From Fasciolopsis buskii (lineage: Eukaryota; Platyhelminthes; Trematoda; Plagiorchiida; Fasciolidae), in contig LUCM01007488.1 of the NCBI GenBank assembly GCA_008360955.1, positions 25,281 through 89,280 on the forward strand: a stretch of 64,000 bases of DNA, given 5' to 3'. Positions 11,831 to 23,600 of this stretch are shown here, one piece after another. The position numbers and the translations under genes were made by a program. Numbering within the stretch: position 1 is the first letter of the stretch; every line of letters starts with the position of its first letter. Below the pieces are notes generated by a model. It was not told the DNA's origin. It did no database searches and was given only the letters and a program-made list of their open reading frames with translations.

Positions 11831-14800
11831 ATCCGGTGAACAAATTGAACTACATAGCCAGGCGGGTTCACGATCTTTGTCAAATCAACGTCGGATTTTA
11901 CGTTAAGTGGCTAATTAACCATCAGGATTTCAGGTGGCCTGTATGAACTACAGTTTACACGTTGGTTTGCACGATTTTCATCGTACACTTTGCGAAGTTT
12001 GTCAAATCGAGGTGAATCGCGAGACATATCATGAATTCAACTGTGTAAATACAATAAATATCTAACCGTTCCAGGAAAATGAGAATGGTGTGAGAGAGAA
12101 AAAGCGTGGCCCAGCTACTAATAGTTTATTAATTTTGGCTTAGGCAATCAGATGTGAACTGACGCCACTGGTGTCGCATTCGAATCGGCTCATGTGAACA
12201 GGTTGTTCACACAGTAGACATCGTGTAGTCAGTGAATAGGCAGTCGCATGCCAGACGGAGTGCACCGGAGTGCAGTTGCATGACACTAGTTATGAATAGT
12301 CAAACCAGCTTTTTACGACTAATGGTGGCGTGGGGAGGGATCACCGGGTCAAAATATTGAGGGAGATTTTGGAACTAATCTACGAGGTGGACTGACAAAT
12401 TTGCGTTAGTTAAATTTTTCACATTTGCACAAGTTTTGTTTCAATGGAACATGGGTGAAAACAAAATTCCCAACAGCATGTTAAGTCCCCAAAATGATGC
12501 AACTAAAACTAGATTGACACAATTTGGGAGGTAATTTTATCTCGTTTTGATTAGATATTTAGTCGGTAGTCAGTAGTAGCTCGATAACAAGCATGTGTAT
12601 TCAAATGCGTTGCTGACTAATATGTCCCAAGAATTAATAATTACTTGTCAGATATGATAAACTGCATGCATACGATAGGGCAGCTACAAATGTTAGAGGA
12701 AACTTTGGGAAAATTAACTACTGAGTGCACGGCTGCTGTATTCGAGCACACGGAAATGTTGGCCAGTTATACTGGTTACAGAGGAGCGAAGTCAGTTGCT
12801 TTGAGGTGATAATAGGAATTACGAATATCCCCTTTATCCAAAAGTCAATGCCGCGGGCCAAAAACCAACCGAGACCTTGTGCTGATCGGGCAGATGCTGT
12901 AGCACTAACTTACTTTGGACACGACTCTCGAAAGCAAATCAGGTGAATAAACACCTAGTGTTGCGGGGACCACTATTTCCAATGGGACACAGCAAGTAAC
13001 CTGGTTCTAAACTTGCGCACCATGCATCGAAAAGTCCGGCTAATTACATGAACGTTAGAGTGTGTAGTGCGTAAGTGGATTTCTAAGTAACGATGTGTCC
13101 AGCGATGGAGCTGACTATCACTTTCGTGTTTGCTCTGGCGTTTTGGTTTCCGTTACAGAAGCCAGGAGACAATGGTCGAATAAAAAACCATGTACACAAT
13201 TTTTTAGCAAATCGGCGTTTTAAAACTGCTAGTACTGCATCGGAACCTTCACTAGACATTTTTAAATTTCAGGGCACTCAACAAAAATGAAAGAGAAGAA
13301 GCACAAACTGAACGCCCTATCAGGATAGTAAAACCAACAATCTAGATGGTGTGGAGAAAACGGCGAGTTCTGAGTAGAAAATGCCACTTTTTCTAGCAGC
13401 AAATTAAATGAGGGATTCAATTCCAGTAAAATTGAATCGCGAATTGCACACAGTGAGCTAATATCATTAATATTTCATACAGCCCAAGCTTCGGTTCTGA
13501 CGAGAAACAGATGAACAAATTTGAATGCACAATTTGCGTTGATATTTACTTAGTGTCAGAGCTATATAGTAGTGTGCTCAAGTTTATTGCGGGATAGCAT
13601 TTATATTTAAAAGTAAAATGGTGCAATGTGATTGGCTAGACATTTGCTGATCAATACCTATTGTTATTTCTAGCCGTCTCTACTACTTCGTTATACACTG
13701 CATGACAGGTTAATGTGGTTAGGGCTAGAGTTGTAACTTTGTATCATGCGGCGTGCCTATGCACTTAAAACAACGAAATCTTTCAAAGCGTAGACAGAAA
13801 TAACAACAAATAGGTGTATTCTATATTTGGGTGACTACTCTTCGGACCTCACCTCTCAAGCATAAACCTCAGGTCAACCTTGCACTCAGGCAGTCGGCCA
13901 AGAATAAAAAGCATCAATCCCATGCATTACTCATGAGCGATTTTGAGCTCTATATATGGATAGGCGTCTGTCGTTGGTTTAAATTAAGATTTATTTGTAC
14001 AACGGTTAAAATAAGCACATATGATCGTCCTCACTGTTTGTGCGCTGATTTCAAGGAGTATAAGTTGTGTGGCCTTGACTGACAAAATGTGTGATTATTA
14101 ATGCAAAATGACAAGGAAACATAATGACATACAGGACTAATACGCGTATGACTGAGTCAAAATACGACACCAAATGAAGATGCCAGTATAAGGAGAGAGC
14201 TGCTGAATCAATATCCCATAAAGTAAGAAGTAAGTGCACAGTCAGTCAAAAGGATTCGACGACGAGTTGTGGGACAGCCTAATACGAAGGGGACAGAACA
14301 AATTTCATACCAAATTTCACGGTAGTCAACACTTACCCAAAGGGTTACTGCAAAAGTCCATTAAGAGTCGGGACCAAAGATATGAACGCCAAATCTACTT
14401 TAGTTGCTTTTCTTTAGTGATGAGTGGATAAATATTAACTTCATCAGAGACAGCTGGTACTTAACTGATCAAGCATGTGCGCATTTCTACACCTTTGGCG
14501 TTACCGTTTTACGGCTGACCTGGGCTCGTTTGGGTGAATAAAGCGCCAGGATCATCAGGCTAACTTAAAAGGCATCACGTGAGCGACACGTGATTAAGAC
14601 GGACGTCAACAACCGTCAAAGCGCGTGACCATCTGGATCGGTCCTGTCTTGGGCCTACCACTGCTGATTCTTCAATCTGTCTTTTAAGAAAATCGAAAAA
14701 GATGCTTATGATGGGCAAGCTGGAAGGACGGGTGTGTAAAACTTTGAGCATGTCAACAGCAAATGTCCGAAGATGGCGAGATCGTACTCAAAGGTGACAA

Positions 14801-15479
14801 TATAGCCCGTTGACTGGCTGTGCTATATTTCCGCTCCGGCTGCTGTCGCCTCATCATTTTAAAGGATTTGTTTTCTTATTAATGGCATTATTGGTAGTTA
14901 TTCATGATTGCATTTACTCCTACTCAAACACTCCTGAAATTTCCCCCCGTTTGGACTTAACTGCGCATGTACACCATGGATTTCCCACTGAACCGAGAAG
15001 ACGCATTCGCGCCGGTTGGCAGGCTGCTCTTATATTCACCTCGCCAGTCGAAATGCCTGTTCCGCCCTTACTGAGTACTAACACTCTTTTTGTTCACAAA
15101 ATTGCCGGATCTACTTCTCTTTCTTCAATCTCGGATACATGTTCACACTTGTGTGATTTGCATTCAGGACTCACGGCTGAACTCACAAGTACCGGCTGCT
15201 TAACACCATCCAAGGCTCTGATGTTTACAGAATGGACAGGCAATACAGCGCCAAGAAAATCAGAGGTGGTGTGGTCACACATAAATTCCACCTGGTCAAC
15301 CAAGTCTGAACCAATTCATTCATATTTATTTCCTTCCCTTGACTGCCTAGTTACTCAGTGTCATCCCAAGTTTTCTCAGCATAGGAGCACAATTATAACA
15401 TACCTACACGTAGCCCCATTTTGCAAATAAACTGATATTTCGCCTTTTTCGATTTTTTTTGCCTTTCCTGGCTCCGTTG
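11831..15479. other. No gene recognised
   Basis: A 206-codon open frame (14810-15430) runs up to the CR1-like remnant on the same strand. Its end (STIITYLHVAPFC) could be the eroded middle of that element's endonuclease, but the match is weak. Nothing else is seen. Confidence 0.5.
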
Positions 15480-16990
15480 CTGGATGATAACCTACACACC
15501 ATCGTAGGTGATTTTCTAATCAAGCCTCGACACTTTCCCTTATGTTTGATTTGCCCGATCTATCGACTTCCCCAACTAGAGGTAACTCCACTCTAGATGG
15601 AATTATTACCAATCATCCCGAGCTCCAATTTCAACTACCAATCATTGTCTGTTACTACTAAAACCCAAAGTTTATTCTCAGACAGCTTTCCAATCTTTCA
15701 ATGAGTCTAATCAAGACTAAATACGACTACATAATTTTTCTCGGGGAAAACATTCTTCTTCAAAGATCTTGTTTTTATGCAAAATCGTGGTTTTCTTTTG
15801 AATTTCTAAATAGTAATGTCAACCTTTCTTTAGATACACCCAATTTGATTTTTTATACTTTTTGTCCTCCAGAAGTACTTTCTCTCTGGAACAGCCGTAT
15901 TGCTTTCCCCACACCGAAGGCCTTAAGGAAACTGAAGGAACACTTATAAATTACGGGATTCTCAGAAAGTCAGATTCCTTTCATCATTAATATCGAAGAA
16001 AGTAAAACAAATCGCCTGATCGCATGCAAGCCGACTCCTGACCAGCTGCAACAGCAGACGCGCCTGACAAGGAATTCGGCCTTTGTGTTGAAAGAAAACG
16101 AAATCAATAGGCCGTGCTGTAGTTATAGATAGCAGCAACCAAACTTTTATCTACCTATTTAATGACTCTACAGTTTCATGATTCCCAGATGAATGCGCTG
16201 TTGTAACACCCTTTTCTAAGGTATAGGTCCTGATGGTATGCTTCCAATTCTCCCAAAGTACGATGCGGTTTCACTCATTGATGTATTTACTTCACTACTT
16301 TACACCTCCTTATGAAAACACTCCATTTCCGGTTGTTGGAGACCATTCACTATTGTGCCCATCCCCGAATCTAGTAATTTAAGCATTCCAGCCAAATGCC
16401 TTCGTCTCATCACTCTTAAATTATGCGGTCTTAAACTAACAAAACGCGCCGTCCTGAGTCGTTTAACTTCCGTTAATGTGCCTGATGACCCCCTTCAGAT
16501 ATCGTACAAACCAAACAGATCCACTCTGGATGTGGTGGCTTCCCTGCTTCATAATATCACCAAATCCGTGCATGCATCCGCCACATCTGTCCGATGCGCT
16601 TTCCTAGATTTTTCCTATGCATTTGACTCTGTTCAACGGTCTTTACTTCTTTGCAAACTTGAACAGTTTGGTTGCCCGATTCCCTCCTTAGCTTGACTAT
16701 CAGACTACTTCGCCATCAGAACTCCGTGCAAGATACTGGGACGACATGAATCTACCCGTTCGTGGATAAATCTGGAGTCACTCAAGGAGTTGCCCTTTCT
16801 CCTTATTTGTTTTCAACATACATGAGCGACCTATATGCTAGTTCTCCTGGCCAATTATACGCGGATGACGTTCCTGTCTGTCAGTCTGTGTCTGGAAATG
16901 AAGATTTTCTGAAACTTTCCAACAACTAATCTCCCTTGATGAGGTGACGAATGGGGCTTTTTGACTGATATGCGGACAACTATGTACGTG
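15480..16990 (+). mobile_element. CR1/Jockey-like non-LTR retrotransposon remnant (endonuclease end and reverse transcriptase)
   Basis: An endonuclease end is seen at 15509-15650 (GDF, then PTRGNSTLDGIITNHPELQ, the PTRG..LDLIiTN motif typical of this group). The reverse transcriptase follows: TIVPIPESSN/RLITL (16350-16410), QISYKPNRSTLDVVASLLHN (16495-16560), AFLDFSYAFDSV (about 16600-16633), SGVTQGVALSPYLFSTYMSD (16771-16830) and the active-site YADD (16858-16869). Frame changes near 16690 and elsewhere make it inactive. It differs from the RTE-like copies in having PTRG and lacking the long linker. It ends near 16990. Confidence 0.8.
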
Positions 16991-17307
16991 AAAGTTCAAT
17001 CTAATACAAAACCATGAGCGAGAAAGAAGGAAAAAAGAAGCGATGCAAAGAGTTCACCAGCTCACTTCAGTTTGGATAATCATTAACCTTGCATCAAGAT
17101 CCTCTGGTTGTGATTACTACCTTACCTCAAACAAAAACAGACGAAGAATAGTGAAAGATCGACCGCAAAATAATAACCTGAAAACCCATACAGCAGAAAA
17201 AAGGTTTCCAATTCAAGAATGCCACCATGCACGCTAGTTCCCCTATTCCTAACCTCCACGTCTTCTGCTATCCATCGAGACTCAACATTTTTCTGTGGGC
17301 TTGCTAT

Positions 17308-17830
17308 TACTCGGTGGCCCAAACCGAAGCACATATTTGATTTAGGGGACCCCAATCCGAGTTTCAAATCAAATGGTCTAACCCACAAGGTAGTATGACG
17401 ATTTGAGGGTTCCACAATCCACTGGGGACTGATGACCGGTTGGTCAGTTCATGCACTCTTCGGATGTGGCCAAACATACTCATTGCTCAGTAAATCCCTT
17501 GGTGACAAACGCCGGTGAGCTTACAGTCGTTTGTTTCGGATGCTGCTCGTGATCGGTTTTGAATCAGGGCTTAGGGATCTTCTTAGGCTGATTACTAAAG
17601 ACCATTCAACCCGGTGTAGGGTGCTGACCATTTGGCTTCGTGCCCCCACGTTTGTAAAAACACCTCAGACACAAGAAGGCAGTGCGCTGGATTTCTTCAA
17701 GAGGGGCTGTTTGAGATGCTGGTCGTTTGGGAGCGTTTAGGGAGGTGCTCAGAGAGAGCAGTCGACCGGAAGCGTGAGACATCCATCCCTGGCCATGCTG
17801 TCGTATTTGGAGGCAAAAGATGACAATGAG
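17308..17830 (+). repeat. SINE-like repeat family 1, copy 2
   Basis: The most diverged copy. It keeps a tRNA-like head with aaatggtctaacccac and a box-B-like gagggttccacaatcc (17403-17418), then the common body ending accatgctg-like near 17800. It is followed directly by an R2 repeat. Confidence 0.7.
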
Positions 17831-17839
17831 GAGAATTCA

Positions 17840-18210
17840 GGTGGCTGTAAACTACGGCGAACATATTATACAATGACAGGAGATTGTGTAGTGAGTATAC
17901 ACGTTAGTTGTGTGACAGAGGCTAGTGTAGCCTCGCTGTTGTCTGCAAGTACGGCACATTAATAGGAATCGAGCCAACCCACGAAAATGAAAAGCAAAAA
18001 TTCCGCGACGGTCATAGACTCAAAGGTATCCCATCATTGATATTTCTCTACAGGTGATATATATACATATATGAATGCCTTGTCCATAAATCCTGACGTG
18101 ATTTCCAGCTGCCCGGATCTTCTTGTTGTCTTCAGTTGCGTAGTGTGTTTTGGAGCCATTCGAGTACGTGCTGGTGATTCGTGTTAGTGCGTCATTACAA
18201 TGGGATACAG
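17840..18210 (+). repeat. Dispersed repeat R2, copy 2
   Basis: This is the partner of 9690-10010, with gagccaacccacgaaaatg, an internal tgatatatatacatatatga, and gattcgtgttagtgcgtcat. It lies directly after family 1 copy 2. Confidence 0.6.
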
Positions 18211-18230
18211 ATGGCGCCACCGTATCCAGC

Positions 18231-19717
18231 GTAAGTTCAATAAGTTGCTTCGACGAGCCTGCTCTGGCCAATACTGCGCTTTTGACTATTTGGAAATGAA
18301 GTGGCAATTTTTTATGTGGTTTAGTTTGGGTCGGCGCAAGATGTTATCCATGCCCTTCATTTCGTGACTTCGACTCACACTTTAGATAGATATGGGGGCA
18401 TATGTGTATGTATTCACAAATGCGCGCATAGCGGCAGATGCAAACTGAGTGAACACCAGATTGGCAGGCTTCTCGAGGACAAACTCAAGGTTGTTGTTAG
18501 GCCCATCGGATCAAAAATTACTCTGTCTCGAACACGTAAAGAGAGATATATAGGATCCATTGTTTGATGTGGGTTGTCAGTTTCTATCAACCGTCTGATT
18601 TGGTCACAGATAGAATCCCGCCGAGAACGACAGTTTATCTGTTTGTATTACTTATGAGCAATGTGAATGAGCTTAAGTATTCAACCTCGCTACCTCCGTA
18701 GGAACCGAACGAACTCATGGCACCATGTGATGTTTCACAACGTGTTGGATGCCTCCTGTTGTTTCGACAAACGAATCTATTTCGTACGGAATTTTAAAAT
18801 GGTAGAACAAGGAGAAGTTCAAAGACTCTGTTCTGTAGACATTTTGCGACATTCGTCACTGAGAAGCCCGCGAATGTTATTTGTTCTAGGTATTGAAATA
18901 TAGAGTGGTATGCAGGCTGACAAGTCGAGAGGAGAAGACTGGGGACAGACACTAATTTGCCCGAGTTGCAAACCAATAATGAATTGCATTTTAAACCTTT
19001 CGTCAAACGTGGAACACATTCACTGAGTTATTTCACTTATCGACCTTAGGCATGTGTCAACTACTGACAGAGCACTTCTAAGACGGAACAGCCGGCTTAA
19101 AACACCGGTAATCACTACCTGTGTGCGCTTTGTGACGGAAACCGGAGAAAATAGGGAATGATGCAAACATGTGAGGGAAGTATAAATCGATAAAACCGAA
19201 TAACCCATAATCTTCAAGGACAGGCAGTTCAATGCTTCTGAGAGCGGATAAACTCGAGTAGTGAAGATCACACACTTCCACAGGTAGGCGGAAAGCACAA
19301 AATTCATGGTCACTGTGTAACACTCAGGACACAATATGGGTGAAATGTTACTTCTGTAGTGTACGCAGCTGAAAATTCCCAATGAGACCAAATTATCAGT
19401 CAATAACCAAACATTCTGGACAGAGTGTAGAGTCAGTTAATCCAGCGGCGAATATCGTTTAGACGCTGAATTACACGCCAGAAGAAAACAGCGTATTTGT
19501 TTCGGACACAGTGGTCTGGTAGAGGAATTAGAAACGGGTAAACCACAGAGCCTAAATCACTGATGTCCTCGTCCATCTGCCTTTATCAGGCATTAGCAAA
19601 AAGTCCTCAGACGTTGCATTGAATATTCATCATTAGCGGATTATCCGGAGCTTCAAAGTGATCCAAAGCCAGTTCGAGATCGCAAAATGCAGAGGTGATC
19701 GGCTTATTGCATTTGGG

Positions 19718-19794
<77 letters not shown>

Positions 19795-20396
19795 GGCCTA
19801 CGGTTAGTGCCCTTAAAGCGACCCCCTCCCACAATGTGAGCAGAAGCGAAGCATCGTTTGTCCAGATGCCTCCAGTACCACATCTACAGGTACGCTTCCC
19901 AACCTTCGTTCTTCCGATGTAAAGACGACGTAGGATGTCGCGAAAAATCGCAGCTCGATAGATTTAGCTGGTTATACGATAAGTCGAAAGGCTGGAAATA
20001 ATCAAAACGCAGTATCTAAGTCTAAGTATTCCCCTTACTATGTTGCCTTCAGTGCCACATGCCAGACCGGATGAGGCAATATACTACCCAAGTTAGAAAT
20101 CTTGAATCTTTTGAATTAGATGCTTAATGTCTCCAAAACGCGCATACAGGATGCCACTTCCGTAATCACTCTTAGTGACCCAGATATAACTTCATTCTCT
20201 TGGTTCATTCATTATCTGTCCGATGATCCGGTTTCGAGCGCCTGTGGTCAGTGTCGTTAGAACGGGTATAGTGTCTAAATTCAGTACAACAAACAACTAA
20301 TGTAGGTGATTGAAAAGAATAATACGAAATGTTAGCATCCCCACTATTCAATTGAATAAAAGACATTCAAAGTTTTAAAGCATCGTTATTTGTTCG
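18231..20396. other. No gene recognised
   Basis: Only the (TA)36 tract stands out. Confidence 0.6.
19721..19792. repeat. (TA)36 microsatellite
   Basis: A perfect 72-base TA run, the longest simple repeat in the window. Confidence 0.98.
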
Positions 20397-21060
20397 TTGT
20401 ATCTTTTTATGCATCGGAAGACCGCAGCTCTCCTGAGGTCAAAGATCAAGTCTACCGAGATTTATCTCGATTACTCCGAAGTGTTTTCAGCGGGCTTTGT
20501 AGTCGTCGTTGGTGATTTTAACACCCAAACTGGCTACTTATCAGGGACGGGACGGCACATCGGTTGCCGATTTTCTGCTCTAACTGATCCCACCGATAAC
20601 AGTGACCGCCTCATCAAATTTTTTTGTCTGTTTCTGACCGACAAAAAGTTTGTCCAAAAACGAGGTAGAATGATTTGGAGCCCTCCTTAGTCTTCACATC
20701 TTTGGACTCAGACTAGTGACATTGTCATCGGTGGTCGGTGGGTTGGGTTAAGCGAGGACTGTTGATCATTCTGGTCCTCACCTTCGGATTCAAATTACCC
20801 TCTGGTCCGTGCGCTCTTTTGATTGCACCTAATTTATCGTAACACCAAAACGTTAACTACGCAGTTGAGTCTAGACGAAAACCACCAACTTCAGTCCCAG
20901 TAGAGTTTTCAATGCGGTCCTCGTCTCAAAAAAACGCCCAGAATTCGAGCGAACACTGGGAGCATATCAAAGGAGCCATGTACTTAGCAGAAATCGCCAC
21001 GCAGGACTCCTTACCACATAAACCTTGGAAACGTTGAATATCCTCGACCTCATCTGCTTT
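20397..21060 (+). mobile_element. RTE-like endonuclease fragment, copy A
   Basis: A 97-codon open frame contains VVVVGDFNTQTGYLSGTG (GDFN at 20511-20522) and the DNSDRLIKFF and KKFVQKRGRMIWS steps of an EEP endonuclease. After a frame change the distal part follows (SDIVIGGRWVGLSEDC, then NYPLVRALL where the family has SDHALV), at about 20715-20820. The missing catalytic His and the stop inside the block show it is inactive. The upstream part of the domain is absent. Confidence 0.75.
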
Positions 21061-21785
21061 AGTGGATGCCCACAGACCTCAAGGCAGAACTGAGTGCTAC
21101 TGGGCGCGCTCCTGAGTTGCGGATAAGGGAACGGCCACTATCCAGGTGGTCAGCCGTGAAGAAGGTAGGCTCAAGCTTACCGAATTAACGGCCGTGGACA
21201 AATAGCAGTAGAGTCGAGGGCGTGGTGGGTTTTCATCTGGCGAGGGATCTCCCTACCAGATACCACAAGAGTCCACTGGTGGCACTGTGACGTGGAGAAT
21301 GTGGACCGCAAACCAAATAAGGCCATTGGCCCTTGTCGTGTTCCACTGACCCGGAAAGGTTCTCCAGAACAGGCTTATGAACTGATCACCTGGTCGCCGG
21401 TTCGTCTGAAATGATTTTTCTGCCTTGCAGAAAATGCTTGGTTGGGCAAAAGCTAGAGGTGCATCTTCGAACAAAAAGGCCTATCCTTGAATGGGCGACC
21501 GAGCAACACAGCAGCCCACAACGCATACAACTTTGAATATGGCTGGTATTTGTGCGAACGTTTCTCATTCTCCAAGGATTCACGAAAGCAACCTTCCACC
21601 ATACACAACCGTTTGTGGCCTTATTGATTCACATTACGCCCCGTCCCACACGATTCCCTTGCATTCTTCGTGTTCTGCTGTCGGCCATGCCAGTGGTAGT
21701 TTCACTGGAACAAGACCCGTCTCTGTTCTCTCGCGTCCTAATTTAGATAGCATCTAGGTCTCATCGAAACCGCGTCCGCCGGCTT

Positions 21786-23490
21786 ATGTACGTCTTCGTC
21801 TTCGATGCCCTGTCAAACTGGCCACAGATGTGTATAGGTCAACAGGGGTGTCTATCTTGTGCACTAGAGACCCTAACCATCGATGAGTGTTGTTTTCAAA
21901 AGACTTACTTTATATACTCCAGCCCTGTTATCCGACTGATATCCACATCTAGTCCTTCTATGAAGTTTCATCCATGCCTTTCTCGGGACCCTGCGGCTGC
22001 GGCTTCTGGTGTTGTTGGCGTGGGTGTGGCTCTCAGTGGAGTGCTGAGGCCGTATTATTTGATTGGACCCCAGCCAACAGCCAGCTGTGCACAATGAGAC
22101 TTTAGGGATCATGCAGAGTAAATAACCGTCAGTCTGATAGACGAAAGCTGTTCGCTGTCTCAGCTTAAGCACCAACAGGCTGCAGCCCAGATAGGGTCAA
22201 GGATGCCTTCTATCGAAAGCTGCACGACCTCTTACGTACAGCAATGCGGGGTGACATCGTGATTTTGGCAAAGGCAATGAATGCTAGGGCAAGTCGGCCG
22301 TCCTCGAATGGGGCGCCTCTAGGTGGTTCCTTTGGTCTCGATTCCTGTTGGCATTGTGCTTAGACCATCAATTGTTGCCCGCTAGTACGAGCTCCGGACG
22401 TGCCAATCACGAGTACGCCACCTTGCGCCCGCTCTCTTCGAGTCAGCGGCGGACCTAAACCGACCAACTCGCCATTAGCTACAGATGTCTTGGCTGTCTG
22501 CAAGACTACCGGTCGCACTGTAGCACTCTCCTCGACTCCAACCATGCGTTAGTATGCACTAAGCTGTCCATGTGCTTTGGTGGCCGCCCAAAACGTACAT
22601 TGCAGCGTCGGTTAGATTGCGACAAGTTTTCTCATCCGACCCCTTATCAATCTTTGTAAGGACACTGGCTGAAGAGCTAGAATTGCCTCTACCTCAAAAC
22701 GCTGGTCGCTTATCGGGAATGTCCTGCATTCTGCTGGCTTAGTGAGCTGTGGCCTGACTCGTCGCCTTGTGACACCCTAGAGTTCTGCACCACCTTGAAA
22801 CACACCAGTCCATCCAGGCTGGCAACGAGTATAATGAAGCACAGCTCGTAACGAGACGTGAACTCAACACAAGCTTGATTAGGGATCACAAAATCTCGTG
22901 GTCACAACGAGCTTCGGAGGTGGAATGTGCTACTGCTACGGAAAATCCCCGCAAGCTGTTTTGCTTCACCCAAGAAACCGATAGGAAACCAGCGTGTGTG
23001 AGCAAAACGATCTGTGAAGATGATGGTTCACCTATCCACAACCATTAGCGACGTTTTGTATGCTGGGTGGACCACTTCAAGAATAATTTAGCTGGACGCC
23101 TGTGCCATCCCCTCCCGCAGATAGTCTGCTAGAAACCGGTAGCCAGTTGCAACAGACCCACCCACTGAGACGGAGATCCTCAGGAAAATCTGAGCCTTCG
23201 GACGTCATAAAGCGCCTGACTCCGACGAGCCTTCTCCCCCTCCACTTAAAGATTGAAGAATGGAACCGGTCAGAAGAATTCAAGTTCTGTTCTCGAAGGT
23301 ATGGTACACCCATCCTCGTGAGGGTAGTCCATTGTTGTCCCCATCATCAAAAAGGGCTTGCACAGTGACTGCGCTAACCATAAAGGTATTGGCCCAATCC
23401 CAAAACTGTCAAACCTGCCTTCGTGCGTCATTCTTTGCAGGTTTTACAACAGGTCAGTGCTATGATATTGACGCTCGCTACTGACGAAGT
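21786..23490 (+). mobile_element. RTE-like endonuclease plus start of reverse transcriptase, copy B
   Basis: The endonuclease is seen as LSRDPAAAASGVVGVGVALS (about 21985-22045), then DAFYRKLHDLLRTAMRGDIV, AKAMNAR and GGSFGLDS (22205-22345). AKAMNAR stands where GDFNA is expected, so the catalytic Asp is lost. The linker reads WSQRASEVECATATENPRKL and FCFTQETDRKPACVSKTICE (about 22900-23010), followed by CWVDHF (23060) and a damaged P..DW/pifKKG region near 23290-23360. The element stops before the reverse-transcriptase palm and gives way to a hammerhead-like hairpin (23481) and an imperfect TA tract. Copies A and B lie in the same orientation, about 0.7 kb apart. Confidence 0.8.
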
Positions 23491-23530
23491 CACTTTGATT
23501 GGTGATGAAACGTTTTCGATCAAATTGTCC
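23481..23530 (+). other. Hammerhead-ribozyme-like hairpin, copy 1
   Basis: CTGACGA (23481-23487), GTCAC (23489-23493), loop, GTGAT (23502-23506), GAAAC (23507-23511). This follows the CUGANGA / stem II / GAAA order of hammerhead ribozymes, with one unpaired A before stem II. A proper stem III ending in UH is not clear, so it may be a decayed copy. Confidence 0.35.
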
Positions 23531-23552
23531 CGTTCAGCGAACAAGCCAACGC

Positions 23553-23600
23553 CCTATATATATACATATATACATACATGTATATATATATATATATATC
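23553..23600. repeat. Imperfect TA/TACA tract
   Basis: TA repeats interrupted by tacatac, following the hammerhead-like hairpin at the end of RTE-like copy B. Confidence 0.9.

Noticed and set aside
14810..15430. 206-codon open frame on the plus strand, the longest in the left half apart from transposon frames
   Set aside because: No motif or plausible start context. It runs into the CR1-like remnant and may be part of it or chance.
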